Source: a virus
IMG/VR virus record: IMGVR_UViG_3300032665_000210
Span: 1-22,204 of that record
Strand: one strand, 5' to 3'
Length of the DNA: 22,204 nucleotides
The notes under the pieces: model-generated
The model's database searches: none
Told to the model about the DNA's origin: nothing
What the model saw: only the letters and a program-made list of their open reading frames with translations
Program-made: the position numbers and the translations under genes
Part shown: positions 1 through 6,630 of the stretch, piece after piece
Layout of the letters: every line of letters begins with the position of its first letter
How positions within the stretch are numbered: position 1 is the stretch's first letter

Positions 1-291
1 TGGATAAGACTGTCTAATAAAGTTAACGTCTTTGTTTAATAGATAACTGTAATTACCTGATGAATCAATTACAGCCAACGAATATGTTGATAAATAATCT
101 ATAGGACAAGACAAATAACTATTTCCAGATGTCATGGTTCCAATAACATTTTTACGCAACGATGGTAATTGAACTGAGTTATATATACGTTCTTCAGCCT
201 CCATTACAAAGACTGGAATATTTGCCACGAACAACTGTTCGGTGTTCTCAGCGTAAGACTGGATATTGTTATATAACTGTTCGTAATTCAT
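1..291 (-). CDS. Neck/tail adaptor-like structural protein, N-terminal part (partial)
   Basis: The frame opens at an ATG (289-291) and is still open at the left edge, so only the first 97 residues are visible. The protein starts MNYEQLYNNIQSYAENTEQ and continues with FVANIPVFVMEAEERIY and a LPSLRKNVIGT segment. I recognise this pattern from phage virion proteins annotated as adaptor, or as gp4/gp11-like neck proteins, in aquatic podoviruses. The expected role is joining the portal to the tail. It follows the 107-residue gene after 11 bp in the same direction and has only a weak ribosome site. The family name rests on recall of the motif, not on a search. Confidence 0.75.
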   Translation of the reverse strand, partial: MNYEQLYNNIQSYAENTEQLFVANIPVFVMEAEERIYNSVQLPSLRKNVIGTMTSGNSYLSCPIDYLSTYSLAVIDSSGNYSYLLNKDVNFIRQSYP

Positions 292-302
292 AGGGTTTAC
301 AC

Positions 303-626
303 TTAAGCCATCGGACCTCTAGACATACGACCTTTAGTAGCTGCACCAGCTCCACGCATTTCAATGCCAGACGTTTTTGGCTCTTTGGTTGTGCCATAGC
401 TAACACCGTTAGGAATAGGATCACGCAGATCTGCATCTTTTACAGATTTAGTAGTTGCATATGGAATATCATCTTCCATCGCTTGGAAGCTCTCTACTGT
501 GTATTTTTTGCCAGACATAGTATGCGGAGCAGCATAGTCAGAGGCTGGTTTGTCATTTTTAGCATGACCAGTATGAACAGCTGGGCTATTCTTTTTGGTT
601 GCTTTTACTGATTTATCGTATGCCAT
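303..626 (-). CDS. Small basic protein with C-terminal GAATKGR motif, function unknown
   Basis: This 107-residue protein starts MAYDKSVKATKK and is preceded by a GGAAGAGG ribosome site. It is hydrophilic, with no membrane segment and no cysteines. The C-terminal stretch MRGAGAATKGRMSRG carries a G-x-x-T-K-G-R pattern. That pattern recurs at the C-termini of the proteins encoded at 1266-1559 (KGRTKGRF) and 3512-4357 (RGHTKTKY). Similar short basic proteins occur next to neck genes in uncultured aquatic phages, but I know of no established function. It lies in the virion operon, starting just after the 64-residue gene stops, so a minor virion or assembly role is a reasonable guess. Confidence 0.75.
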   Translation of the reverse strand: MAYDKSVKATKKNSPAVHTGHAKNDKPASDYAAPHTMSGKKYTVESFQAMEDDIPYATTKSVKDADLRDPIPNGVSYGTTKEPKTSGIEMRGAGAATKGRMSRGPMA

Positions 627-627
627 A

Positions 628-822
628 TTAACGACCTCTTCCAGAAGATTTTTGGTTCATTGCACGAGCCATGTTGCGACCTACCGCTTTCATAGCTTTA
701 CCAGTTACTCCACCTTTAGCCATTTTAGTAGGCTTCATACCTGGGTGCATATGATGTTCATGTTTATGAACTTCTTTTTTTGCTTCTTTATCTGCAATCT
801 TAGTTACTTGCTTCTTGTCCAT
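628..822 (-). CDS. Small Lys/His-rich basic protein with MAKGG motif
   Basis: The protein has 64 residues. An AGGAG ribosome site sits 6-7 nt before the ATG. The N-terminal third (MDKKQVTKIADKEAKKEVHK) looks helical and charged. It is followed by a His/Met segment, HEHHMHPGMKPTKMAKGG, and a basic tail ending SSGRGR. The KKxVxxHEHxMH...KxGG arrangement resembles a group of very small phage proteins of unknown role that I recall from freshwater and marine viromes. It shares the AKGG/KKGG signature with three other genes of this operon. Nucleic-acid or metal binding is possible from composition alone. No catalytic motif is visible. Confidence 0.72.
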   Translation of the reverse strand: MDKKQVTKIADKEAKKEVHKHEHHMHPGMKPTKMAKGGVTGKAMKAVGRNMARAMNQKSSGRGR

Positions 823-831
823 TTTAAACTC

Positions 832-1266
832 CTAAGTTGTTGTAATGGTTACTGTACCGATTGTTATAACAGGAAGCAAGGAATTTGGCGTTAAATAACT
901 ATCAAAATAACTTGCTCCACCTACGGGATTCCAACCCCACTGAATCTGCCTACTACCATCGCTTGGATAACCTAAATTATCCACGTTAAACGCATTTGGA
1001 TCATAAGGATTTGTCATCAATCCTGATGTTCCACCAGCGTAATAACTGACATCTGGGCGTGGCTCCCGTACAGCTTGCGGATCATTCACAGGATATAAAC
1101 CAAGACTTAACTGTGGTTGATCTGGATCCCAACACTCAGGACATACTTTGATATTAAAAAGTTTGGTTTTAATAACCTCTTTTTTCAATTCTTTGAGCAT
1201 ATATCGAAAACCACAACGATCACATTGTGCTATTGCCCATTTGCCAGATGAATACTTATTTGGCAT
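832..1266 (-). CDS. Zinc-ribbon-containing phage structural protein
   Basis: This is a 144-residue protein. Near the N-terminus it carries two CxxC knuckles, CDRCGF (C15, C18) and CPECWDPDQPQL (C42, C45), separated by a lysine-rich helix. That is a four-cysteine zinc-ribbon arrangement. The rest is Pro/Gly/Tyr-rich (PQAVREPRPDVSYYAGG and later NPVGGASYF) and ends in a beta-prone Thr-rich segment, VITIGTVTITTT. The CDRCGF...CPxCWDPDQPQL signature recurs in virion gene clusters of uncultured podovirus-like phages, usually without a named function. Its start overlaps the stop of the preceding gene (TAATG), suggesting translational coupling. It may be a small connector or tail-associated protein, but this is unproven. 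Confidence 0.8.
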   Translation of the reverse strand: MPNKYSSGKWAIAQCDRCGFRYMLKELKKEVIKTKLFNIKVCPECWDPDQPQLSLGLYPVNDPQAVREPRPDVSYYAGGTSGLMTNPYDPNAFNVDNLGYPSDGSRQIQWGWNPVGGASYFDSYLTPNSLLPVITIGTVTITTT

Positions 1267-1559
1267 TAGACGAACCTACCTTTTGTACGACCTTTTCTTT
1301 CTATGCCATGACCTCGAATAACACCGCCTTTTTTGCGGTTTAATGGACTGTCTGGGTTAAATGGATTATTAGATCCTGGAACATAACCAGCACCGCCACC
1401 GCCTTTAGGAGAACTGCCTTTAGGTGTTTTATCGTAATACCCCATGTCCTTTAATCTTTCAGCATAGGTACGATCACGTTCAGCATCTACTTTAGCTCTG
1501 TGTTCTTGAGCCATTTTAGAAGCTTCATCTATAGCTTTTTGTTCTTCAGGGGTAGGCAT
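1266..1559 (-). CDS. Basic Gly-rich protein with C-terminal KGRTKGRF motif
   Basis: A 97-residue hydrophilic protein. The N-terminal half is a charged helix (MPTPEEQKAIDEASKMAQEH, then RAKVDAERDRTYAERLKDM). A Gly/Ser/Pro linker follows, and then the basic tail NRKKGGVIRGHGIERKGRTK with a final GRFV. The tail has the KKGG and G-I-x-x-K-G-x-T-K signatures that also occur in 3512-4357. Start and stop codons overlap with both neighbours (TAATG on each side), so it is firmly part of the virion operon. I do not recognise a function. The ordered helix plus basic tail would suit a protein that contacts DNA or another virion protein. Confidence 0.75.
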   Translation of the reverse strand: MPTPEEQKAIDEASKMAQEHRAKVDAERDRTYAERLKDMGYYDKTPKGSSPKGGGGAGYVPGSNNPFNPDSPLNRKKGGVIRGHGIERKGRTKGRFV

Positions 1560-2518
1560 TATCTTCCATGACCTCCGTAAAAAGACATCCTAGGAACAAA
1601 ACGAATAGCTGCTTTTTCCCTATCTTCTTGGGAAGCTAAATCCCATTGTTCCATGTACTCAGCTTTGAGCATTGGAATACGATTAGGATCTACCCCAGGG
1701 ATTTTGGAAGACAAGTAAAACGCTAGTCCAGCCACCATGCATGGGATGAATCTAAATGGAATGTCATTGGTATTAATACCAGTGCCAGCATCCTGAATCC
1801 TACGCATACGCCAGTAAACAAAAGTGTATTGGCTGCCTGGAGAGTTTGGAGTGGGCCAGACGTTAATACAAGGCAGATTGACCACGCTAATCGAAGCTCC
1901 AGTCGCATGAGCAGCTGGGGTAGTACCATTCTGACCACGATAGCAATTTAACATCTGTGGAGCCGTTGTAGAGACATTTGGGTAGTAAATAATCTCATTG
2001 TCTATCTGGATGTAGCCAGTGGCTGCTAAACCTGTTAAGTCAGATTGATTTAACTGAATAGTAGTGTCGGTAGCACTAATACCAGTGGTTGATCCATTAC
2101 CGTATAAGGTGTAATTGGTAGGATTGTTTTGTCCAGACTGGCGGTTAATCCATACTTGAATAGGTCTTCCTTGAGCCAATTTATTAGGCAAAGTCGAGTA
2201 GGTGTCCTCGGAAATGCGACTAATATTAATATCTATCTGGTTTTGCAAAGTACCAGTTCGGATAACTTGGCTCAATAAGTCGATGGTATCTATTGGCAAA
2301 GGGTAGGTAATCTGTCCAGTAACCATAGGAATTTGACCTTCTTGGATAGTCCAAAGGTTAATTCCACGATTTGCCCATTCAACGGTTAAAAGATTTAAAG
2401 ACCGTCTAGCTGTCCTAAAATCATAACCAGTTCTAAGTTCGACACCGCACCTCTCAAACGCCTCTTCAATGAGATCGTTCATGTTTAGGTCAAATACGGA
2501 TGTCCCTGAAGTAGCCAT
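1559..2518 (-). CDS. Head-tail adaptor protein (P22 gp4-like / tail tubular A-like)
   Basis: This 319-residue protein begins with a helical segment typical of adaptor proteins (DLIEEAFERCGVELRTGYDF, then RTARRSLNLLTVEWANRG). It ends with VYWRMRRIQDAG, PFRFIPCMVAGLAFYLS and KAEYMEQWDLASQEDRE, signatures I associate with neck adaptors that extend the portal ring. Between about residues 127 and 216 there is a Thr/Gly-rich beta module (ATDTTIQLNQSDL, GYIQIDNEIIYY, CYRGQNGTTPAAH) that looks inserted into the core. Similar modules turn up in many phage tail proteins. It follows the short KWIQ gene with a TAATG overlap. Confidence in an adaptor role is good. The exact homology to gp4 versus T7 gp11 is not settled. 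Confidence 0.8.
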   Translation of the reverse strand: MATSGTSVFDLNMNDLIEEAFERCGVELRTGYDFRTARRSLNLLTVEWANRGINLWTIQEGQIPMVTGQITYPLPIDTIDLLSQVIRTGTLQNQIDINISRISEDTYSTLPNKLAQGRPIQVWINRQSGQNNPTNYTLYGNGSTTGISATDTTIQLNQSDLTGLAATGYIQIDNEIIYYPNVSTTAPQMLNCYRGQNGTTPAAHATGASISVVNLPCINVWPTPNSPGSQYTFVYWRMRRIQDAGTGINTNDIPFRFIPCMVAGLAFYLSSKIPGVDPNRIPMLKAEYMEQWDLASQEDREKAAIRFVPRMSFYGGHGR

Positions 2519-2697
2519 TATTTATGCTTAAAGCCTTTAAGAGTTTCTGCTAAACGAGCACGTTGACCTAGCTTGCCAGGTTTTTTAGCAGCAGCAGCCA
2601 GTTTTTTCTCAGGAATAGTATGTCCTTCTTTTACTCCCAAAGCCTTACGCAACGCACCAGCTTTTTTGATAGCGTGTTGAATCCATTTTTCTGCCAT
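2518..2697 (-). CDS. 59-residue conserved basic phage protein (MAEKWIQ family)
   Basis: A short gene fills the 180 bp between its neighbours. The ATG is at 2695-2697 and the TAA at 2518-2520. The 59 residues start MAEKWIQHAIKKAGALRKAL and end LAETLKGFKHK, with a middle of IPEKKLAAAAKKPGKLGQRA. It is strongly basic and probably helical. I recognise the KWIQxAIKKxGALRKxLGVK...KKLAAAAKKxGKxGxRARLAxTLK pattern as a very common small protein in phage and plasmid genomes. No function is known to me. Its stop overlaps the adaptor start (TAATG). No strong ribosome site is visible, so it may be translated by coupling. Confidence 0.82.
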   Translation of the reverse strand: MAEKWIQHAIKKAGALRKALGVKEGHTIPEKKLAAAAKKPGKLGQRARLAETLKGFKHK

Positions 2698-2699
2698 GA

Positions 2700-3035
2700 T
2701 TAACTCGCAACATTTTGTTCTGGATCAACGGGAGCAGTAACTTCAACGGTTGCAGATGCTGGTTCTTCAACATTGATAGTTACGCTGGCTGGTGCTTCTA
2801 CAGGAGCAGCTTCAACAGCAGGAGATGCTTCAGCTACGGGAGCAACTTGTACAGGTTCTGATGCTGGAACTAAAGAAGCAGCAAAAGATGTTACCACTGG
2901 GGAATCTGAGAATCCCAAAGCTACTTTTTCACTAGCCAAATAAGCAGCAAATTCATTTAATAATTTGTGCTCTTCACCTTCCATTGCATGACCAGCACTT
3001 TTTACATAATTTACTACTTTTTCAAATAAGTTCAT
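2700..3035 (-). CDS. Ala/Val/Pro-rich acidic protein, function unknown
   Basis: The protein has 111 residues. The first 45 (MNLFEKVVNYVKSAGHAMEG, then LNEFAAYLASEKV) look helical and amphipathic. From about residue 55 it becomes a low-complexity Ala/Val/Pro/Glu tail (VQVAPVAEASPAVEAAPVEA, then TVEVTAPVDPE), probably disordered and acidic. Its ATG overlaps the stop of the previous gene (ATGA). It contrasts with its basic neighbours. I do not recognise a family. An acidic disordered tail beside several highly basic proteins raises the possibility that they interact, which is only a guess. Confidence 0.7.
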   Translation of the reverse strand: MNLFEKVVNYVKSAGHAMEGEEHKLLNEFAAYLASEKVALGFSDSPVVTSFAASLVPASEPVQVAPVAEASPAVEAAPVEAPASVTINVEEPASATVEVTAPVDPEQNVAS

Positions 3036-3295
3036 TTTTTCTTCCTTGCAGCTCGTAAGTTATCGACTAAATTAGGATAAGGTCTTCCAGCTGCTTTAGC
3101 CATTGCTTTCGCACTAGCTTTTTTAGCTGAAGACAATTTCTTTGGTTTCCCAAGGTCTTTTGGTCTTGGTTTATCCCAAACTTGCCCACCTTTGGCATAA
3201 AACTCAACAGCATCAGGATTATCCTTTCTCTGGATAATCTTTTTGCGTGGCATCTTAGATGGGTTAACTGCTCCCATCCCTCGGCTGGCTCTCAT
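3032..3295 (-). CDS. Basic protein (MRASRGMGA family), function unknown
   Basis: An 87-residue, very Lys/Arg-rich protein starting MRASRGMGAVNPSKMPRKK. In the middle is the stretch DAVEFYAKGGQVWDKPRP. The tail is KKLSSAKKASAKAMAKAAG followed by NLVDNLRAARKKK. The MRASRGMGAxxPxKMPxxK start and the YAKGG segment match a small family I recall from aquatic phages, where the function is unassigned. The start overlaps the stop of the His-rich gene upstream (TAATG), and its own stop overlaps the next start (ATGA). The composition suggests nucleic-acid contact. There are no cysteines or enzymatic motifs. Confidence 0.75.
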   Translation of the reverse strand: MRASRGMGAVNPSKMPRKKIIQRKDNPDAVEFYAKGGQVWDKPRPKDLGKPKKLSSAKKASAKAMAKAAGRPYPNLVDNLRAARKKK

Positions 3296-3498
3296 TACTT
3301 ATGAGCGTGACCGCCACCGCACATTGCTTCAACGTGCTCGTGGTGATGTTTGTGACCATGCATACCGCCATCATGCTCTTTCAAATGCTTTTCGTGAGCG
3401 TGATGTTTATGGATATGACCGCCATGAGCATGACCACCATCATGTTCTTTCAAATGATGCTCAATATGTTCGTGATGTTTTTTGTGTCCGTGTGACAT
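3295..3498 (-). CDS. Extremely histidine-rich small protein (25 of 67 residues His)
   Basis: This 67-residue protein contains 25 histidines (37 percent), plus Lys, Glu, Gly and one Cys. A 23-residue internal repeat is visible: HLKEHDGG occurs at residues 15-22 and again at 38-45. The rest consists of HxH, HHxH and HGG runs (for example HAHGGHIHKHHAH). A GGAG ribosome site sits 6-7 nt before the ATG, and the stop overlaps the next start, so it is very likely translated. The opposite-strand frames over the same DNA are shadows of this repeat structure. The composition points to binding of Ni, Zn, Co or Cu, or to pH-dependent charge. I know of no assigned phage function. The motif EHHxKEHxG is shared with the next gene. 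Confidence 0.82.
   Translation of the reverse strand: MSHGHKKHHEHIEHHLKEHDGGHAHGGHIHKHHAHEKHLKEHDGGMHGHKHHHEHVEAMCGGGHAHK
3368..3456. repeat. 69-bp-period direct repeat inside the His-rich gene
   Basis: Two 20-bp copies differing at one base (CCATCATGCTCTTTCAAATG at 3368-3387 and CCATCATGTTCTTTCAAATG at 3437-3456) lie exactly 69 bp apart. This is 23 codons and underlies the HLKEHDGG protein repeat. The flanking codons also repeat loosely. The pattern suggests growth of the gene by an internal duplication. Confidence 0.8.
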
Positions 3499-3511
3499 AG
3501 ATTTCTCCTAA

Positions 3512-4357
3512 TTAACAGTATTTGGTTTTTGTATGACCACGTTTAGCAATGCCATCAGCACGGCTAGATGTAGAACCACCATGAGCCATTTTCTTAATAT
3601 GACCACCATGTTTTTTACCAGAAATAGAACCAGATGTGCCAATAGTGTTGTCACCATCGTTATGCATCTTTGGTTTGCGATCTTCAGTATGACCACGTTT
3701 TTGGTCTTTAGACTCACCAAATTTACCGTGTTTGTTAGAACCAGCTTCAACATCATGCTTCATGCCACGAGGACCCATAGTTTCTTTTTCTTTCATATGA
3801 CCACGAGGCTCTGTGCTGGCTTCACGTTTAATAGCACCACCCATTGCATATTTCTTCATATGGGCTTTGCCACCATGACGCATACCAGCTGCTTCGTGCT
3901 CTTCTTCTTTAGCAAGTTTACGAAGTTCTTTAGCTTGATGCATTTCGTGTTCTTTTTCAGCATGAGCATGACCACCTTTAGCCATCTTTTTAGTGTGATG
4001 ACCTTCATGCTCTTTCATATGGTGTTCAGCCATCGCTAAATGGTGATGAGCTAAATGTTTGTGATGTTCTTTAGACAAGCCACCATGTTTCATGCCACCA
4101 GCCATAGGACCTGCTGGAGGTGCCATTGGAGCAGCTGCTGGAGTTGGCATGGCACGAGCTGCCATCATAGCCATCGCTGGGTTTACACTACGTTTTCTTG
4201 TTGCCATGTTGATTCCACCTTTTTTAAAATGTTTGCCTTTATCGGCTTTTGCAAAATCCTCACCTACCGATTGAGGAACTCCTACTTTTTTGGCAAAAGC
4301 CTTGTTGTGGGCTACTGCCTCCATAAAATCATGCTGTCGTTTGGACTTACTTGGCAT
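3512..4357 (-). CDS. Fusion-like protein: DUF3008-type N-terminus plus His/Lys/Met/Gly-rich body
   Basis: A 281-residue reading frame with two distinct parts. Residues 1-48 (MPSKSKRQHDFMEAVAHNKA, then KKVGVPQSVGEDFAKADKGK and HFKKGG) match a complete small phage protein of the DUF3008 type, as I recall it. Residues 51-281 begin with a second start, MATRKRSVNPAMAMM (ATG 4205-4207, with GGTGG 7 nt upstream). This part continues as low-complexity repeats of MKHGG, MRHGG, AKGGH and HHMKEHEGHH and ends GIAKRGHTKTKYC. The frame is uninterrupted, so both a full-length fusion and an internally started 231-residue product are possible. The ATG at 4357 overlaps the preceding stop (TAATG). Function unknown. 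Confidence 0.75.
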   Translation of the reverse strand: MPSKSKRQHDFMEAVAHNKAFAKKVGVPQSVGEDFAKADKGKHFKKGGINMATRKRSVNPAMAMMAARAMPTPAAAPMAPPAGPMAGGMKHGGLSKEHHKHLAHHHLAMAEHHMKEHEGHHTKKMAKGGHAHAEKEHEMHQAKELRKLAKEEEHEAAGMRHGGKAHMKKYAMGGAIKREASTEPRGHMKEKETMGPRGMKHDVEAGSNKHGKFGESKDQKRGHTEDRKPKMHNDGDNTIGTSGSISGKKHGGHIKKMAHGGSTSSRADGIAKRGHTKTKYC

Positions 4358-4596
4358 TATTTATGTCCTTCAATAAACCTGTCAAGCTTTGCTTCAATGC
4401 GGTCAAAGCGGTTGATAATTTGGTCCATATCATTACGCACTTCAATTTTAGTAATGTAATCACGAGCTATCTCCTCACGAGTCTTATTCAAAAGGATGCC
4501 TTGACGTGCAAGCTCATCAGCTTTCTCTTTAAGCATAAAGCTCACGATAGCACCTAAAACATATGCTAATACAGTTAATATCTCGAATATGGACAT
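4357..4596 (-). CDS. Small single-pass membrane protein with coiled coil
   Basis: This 79-residue protein has one N-terminal hydrophobic segment (about residues 3-22, IFEILTVLAYVLGAIVSFML). A charged helix follows (KEKADELARQGILLNKTREE) and then a heptad-like stretch, DMDQIINRFDRIEAKLDRFI. This is an N-anchored membrane protein with a coiled-coil tail. Phage genes of this shape include holin-, spanin- and immunity-like proteins, and also many unassigned ones. No dual-start or lipobox pattern is visible. A GGAA site lies about 8 nt upstream of the ATG. A lysis-related job is possible but not supported by any neighbouring endolysin in this window. Confidence 0.78.
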   Translation of the reverse strand: MSIFEILTVLAYVLGAIVSFMLKEKADELARQGILLNKTREEIARDYITKIEVRNDMDQIINRFDRIEAKLDRFIEGHK

Positions 4597-4845
4597 TTAA
4601 CATTTCCATTTTCTCAAAGATTTATTAATCCGACTATTTGGATCATGGGCTGTTTCCGAACTGGTTAATCGTTTTTTCATGCCTTCCATGCGAGCACAGA
4701 AAGACTTTTTACGGCTACCACCTTCTGGCTGTGGTGCTTTTAAATGAGCACCATGCTCTTTGTTATAAGAAGCTCTGCCCTTGGCATTTAAACCACCACT
4801 AGGGTTTTTACCCTCTGATCGTTGCCAAGCTGGTGTCTTTGCCAT
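4597..4845 (-). CDS. Small conserved phage protein (DUF6321-like)
   Basis: An 82-residue basic protein starting MAKTPAWQRSEGKNPSGGLN, then AKGRASYNKEHGAHLKAP. It continues KKSFCARMEGMKKRLTS and ends NKSLRKWKC. I recognise the pattern PAWQRxxGxNPxGGLNxKGRxSYxxExGxxLKAP...RKxSFCARMxGM...SLRKWxC as a short family widespread in cyanophage- and pelagiphage-type genomes. I believe it corresponds to DUF6321, from memory only. The family has no known activity. It is encoded between virion genes, usually near tail or structural genes. The two cysteines (SFCARM and the C-terminal WKC) are a conserved feature. The ribosome site is weak. Confidence 0.82.
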   Translation of the reverse strand: MAKTPAWQRSEGKNPSGGLNAKGRASYNKEHGAHLKAPQPEGGSRKKSFCARMEGMKKRLTSSETAHDPNSRINKSLRKWKC

Positions 4846-4847
4846 AA

Positions 4848-5699
4848 TTAGCTACCACTATCAATCAAAACACCACCAATGTTAATACCTACAGTACAAG
4901 CAACAGTACCACTAGGGGCAATTTGCCATTGAACATCCGTGCCAGCTGGATAAGCAAATGGGAAAGTGCGTTGGATATTAAATTGTTGCACAAATGGTGT
5001 ATTTAAAACTACTCTACGCACTAGCGTGGCAGATGAATTTAATACAGATGGATATTGAGCTACAGCCCTATATGTGCAGTAGTTTGCAGTATTACCAGTA
5101 AACGAACTATTTGCAGTAAATCTTGTCAATTGCAAAGTGGCGTTTGCTGGAACCGTATAAACAGACATTTGGGATGTGCCAATACTGATAGTGCTACCGT
5201 TGTAAGTAGTTGTATTGATCTGTGCATACTCAACAGCACCAGATGTTGCAGCTTGGTTTTGAATAGTAATTACGCCAGTGGGTTGTACTGTACTAGCCAA
5301 AGCTACGGAAATGTTGTTGATACGATAATATGATTTAACAGTTGCTACGCCTGTACCAGAAGTGCCACCTAAAGCAACAATCTCAGATATTGGGTTGTAG
5401 TTTGCATCCAATCCAGTAACTTGAATCAAAGCACCAGAGTCACCGTTTACTGTACTTGCAACATACATTACTTGTGCTGCTACTGGGAATATATAATTGG
5501 TGGTGGACGAGTTTTCCCACATGGTTACAAATAAACCAGCAGTTGTGCCAGTCGTTCCATAACCAAAAATATTTACAGGTGTATGACCAGTAATTTGGTT
5601 GCGTGATACTTGCAAATCAAATGGCTCATACTTAGCCTGACGGCTAATCGACTGCACCGAGTTATTGGTGCTTGGTATTCCACTTGGGCTTTGTGCCAT
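4848..5699 (-). CDS. Beta-rich virion structural protein
   Basis: The protein has 283 residues and follows a strong AGGAG site. The sequence is Ser/Thr/Asn-rich and beta-prone throughout. Recognisable segments are QVSRNQITGHTPVNIFGYGT, SGALIQVTGLDANYNPISEI and YYRINNISV. A family of phage structural proteins of unassigned detail shares the QITGHTPVNIFGYG and LDANYNPISE signatures. It is expressed as the first gene after an intrinsic terminator at 5718-5741, so it probably depends on read-through or on its own promoter. The sequence suggests a tail, head-decoration or fibre-base component. No enzymatic motif is visible. Confidence 0.78.
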   Translation of the reverse strand: MAQSPSGIPSTNNSVQSISRQAKYEPFDLQVSRNQITGHTPVNIFGYGTTGTTAGLFVTMWENSSTTNYIFPVAAQVMYVASTVNGDSGALIQVTGLDANYNPISEIVALGGTSGTGVATVKSYYRINNISVALASTVQPTGVITIQNQAATSGAVEYAQINTTTYNGSTISIGTSQMSVYTVPANATLQLTRFTANSSFTGNTANYCTYRAVAQYPSVLNSSATLVRRVVLNTPFVQQFNIQRTFPFAYPAGTDVQWQIAPSGTVACTVGINIGGVLIDSGS

Positions 5700-5717
5700 A
5701 TTAATCTCCTAAGTTTT

Positions 5718-5741
5718 AAAAAAGGGGAACCGTAGTTCCCC
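5718..5741 (-). terminator. Intrinsic terminator downstream of the 5753-6454 gene
   Basis: Read on the minus strand, a perfect 7-bp stem (GGGGAAC paired with GTTCCCC) is closed by the tetraloop TACG and followed at once by six T. The C(UACG)G loop belongs to the very stable UNCG tetraloop class. It lies 12 bp past the stop of the upstream gene and just before the ribosome site of the next gene. Confidence 0.9.
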
Positions 5742-5752
5742 AAGAGGATTAA

Positions 5753-6454
5753 TTAGTCAAAGTTACCGTATGGGTAAGTTGTCGCATTACCAATGTTCAT
5801 ATCTTGTTGTGCATATTTCAATGTAACAGCAATTTGACCAGATGTAGGAGCGGTCAAGCTGGTATTAGTAATCTTCAATGTCACAACAATCTGGCTAAAC
5901 CATGTAGGCTGTTGACCAGGTTGAATATTTTGAACGTCTTGTAATGTGCCATAAGCGTAATCTAACTGTGTGCCTACAAATGTTGCAGTGCCACGAGTTG
6001 CTGAAGTAATAGCAGCCATCGTTGCATACACACCTGTAGCGGTAGCAAATTTGTTAGAAACGTATGGTTGAATAGAGTTAGCAGTTACTGAACCGTCAGT
6101 TGGCAATGTGCCTACGTCAATGATTACATCAGTAATGTTTGAGTTTTGTGGAATCAAAAATGATACGCCACGATAAATAGTTCCAGAAGCATCTGCTGTA
6201 GGAGCAGTAGCAACAGTAGGACCATTAGTGCTATAAGCACCAGACTGTGGATTCCAAATAGTTGCTGCTTGGTTAGGAATATTGTCAGAAGTAACAAATA
6301 CACCAGAACCGCCACCATAACCAGCTTGACCTGCGGAGGTCACAGCAAAATCTAAAAAGGCTTGTTGAGCCAATAAGACTGGACCAACGTCACGTTGTGG
6401 ACCAAAACGATTATCACCCGATAAAATCGGACCATCAAATGTACTGCGACCCAT
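5753..6454 (-). CDS. Beta-rich virion structural protein
   Basis: I place the start at the ATG of MGRSTFDGPILSGDNRFGPQ (6452-6454), because AAGGAG sits 6-7 nt upstream. A longer frame from a TTG at 6472 would begin inside that ribosome site. The 233 residues are Gly/Thr/Ala-rich, with a C-terminal beta region (FSQIVVTLKITNTS, then GQIAVTLKYAQQDM). The opening GRSTFDGPIxSGDNRFGPxRxVG is a pattern I recall from uncharacterised structural genes immediately downstream of phage coat genes. It is bracketed by two intrinsic terminators, which may set its level apart from that of the coat gene. The role is probably a minor capsid or decoration protein. Confidence 0.8.
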   Translation of the reverse strand: MGRSTFDGPILSGDNRFGPQRDVGPVLLAQQAFLDFAVTSAGQAGYGGGSGVFVTSDNIPNQAATIWNPQSGAYSTNGPTVATAPTADASGTIYRGVSFLIPQNSNITDVIIDVGTLPTDGSVTANSIQPYVSNKFATATGVYATMAAITSATRGTATFVGTQLDYAYGTLQDVQNIQPGQQPTWFSQIVVTLKITNTSLTAPTSGQIAVTLKYAQQDMNIGNATTYPYGNFD

Positions 6455-6580
6455 AATAGGCTCCTTATGCAAAAGTACTTATGCCGATCTTTGCATCGTC
6501 TGCTGGGGCAGTGGTGGCATAAGTGAATCACCCAGATATAACAAGTTTACTACTTTATACAGTTTGTGCAATCTTTTTTC

Positions 6581-6612
6581 AAAAAAAATCCCCAGTTTTT
6601 TAGGCTGGGGAT
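6581..6612 (-). terminator. Intrinsic terminator downstream of the major capsid gene
   Basis: On the minus strand an 8-bp stem, ATCCCCAG with CTGGGGAT, encloses a 9-nt loop and is followed by a T tract (6581-6587, directly adjoining the stem). It lies 18 bp past the capsid stop codon. The remaining 126 bp up to the next start (6455-6580) hold no gene and no promoter I would call. Confidence 0.92.
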
Positions 6613-6630
6613 CAAACTCCTCACGAGAGT

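Noticed and set aside
3301-4039. Plus-strand open frames of 64 and 168 residues over the His-rich genes
   Set aside because: They are Met/Phe/Thr-rich mirror frames created by His- and Lys-rich codons on the minus strand. They lack ribosome sites and lie fully inside better-supported genes.
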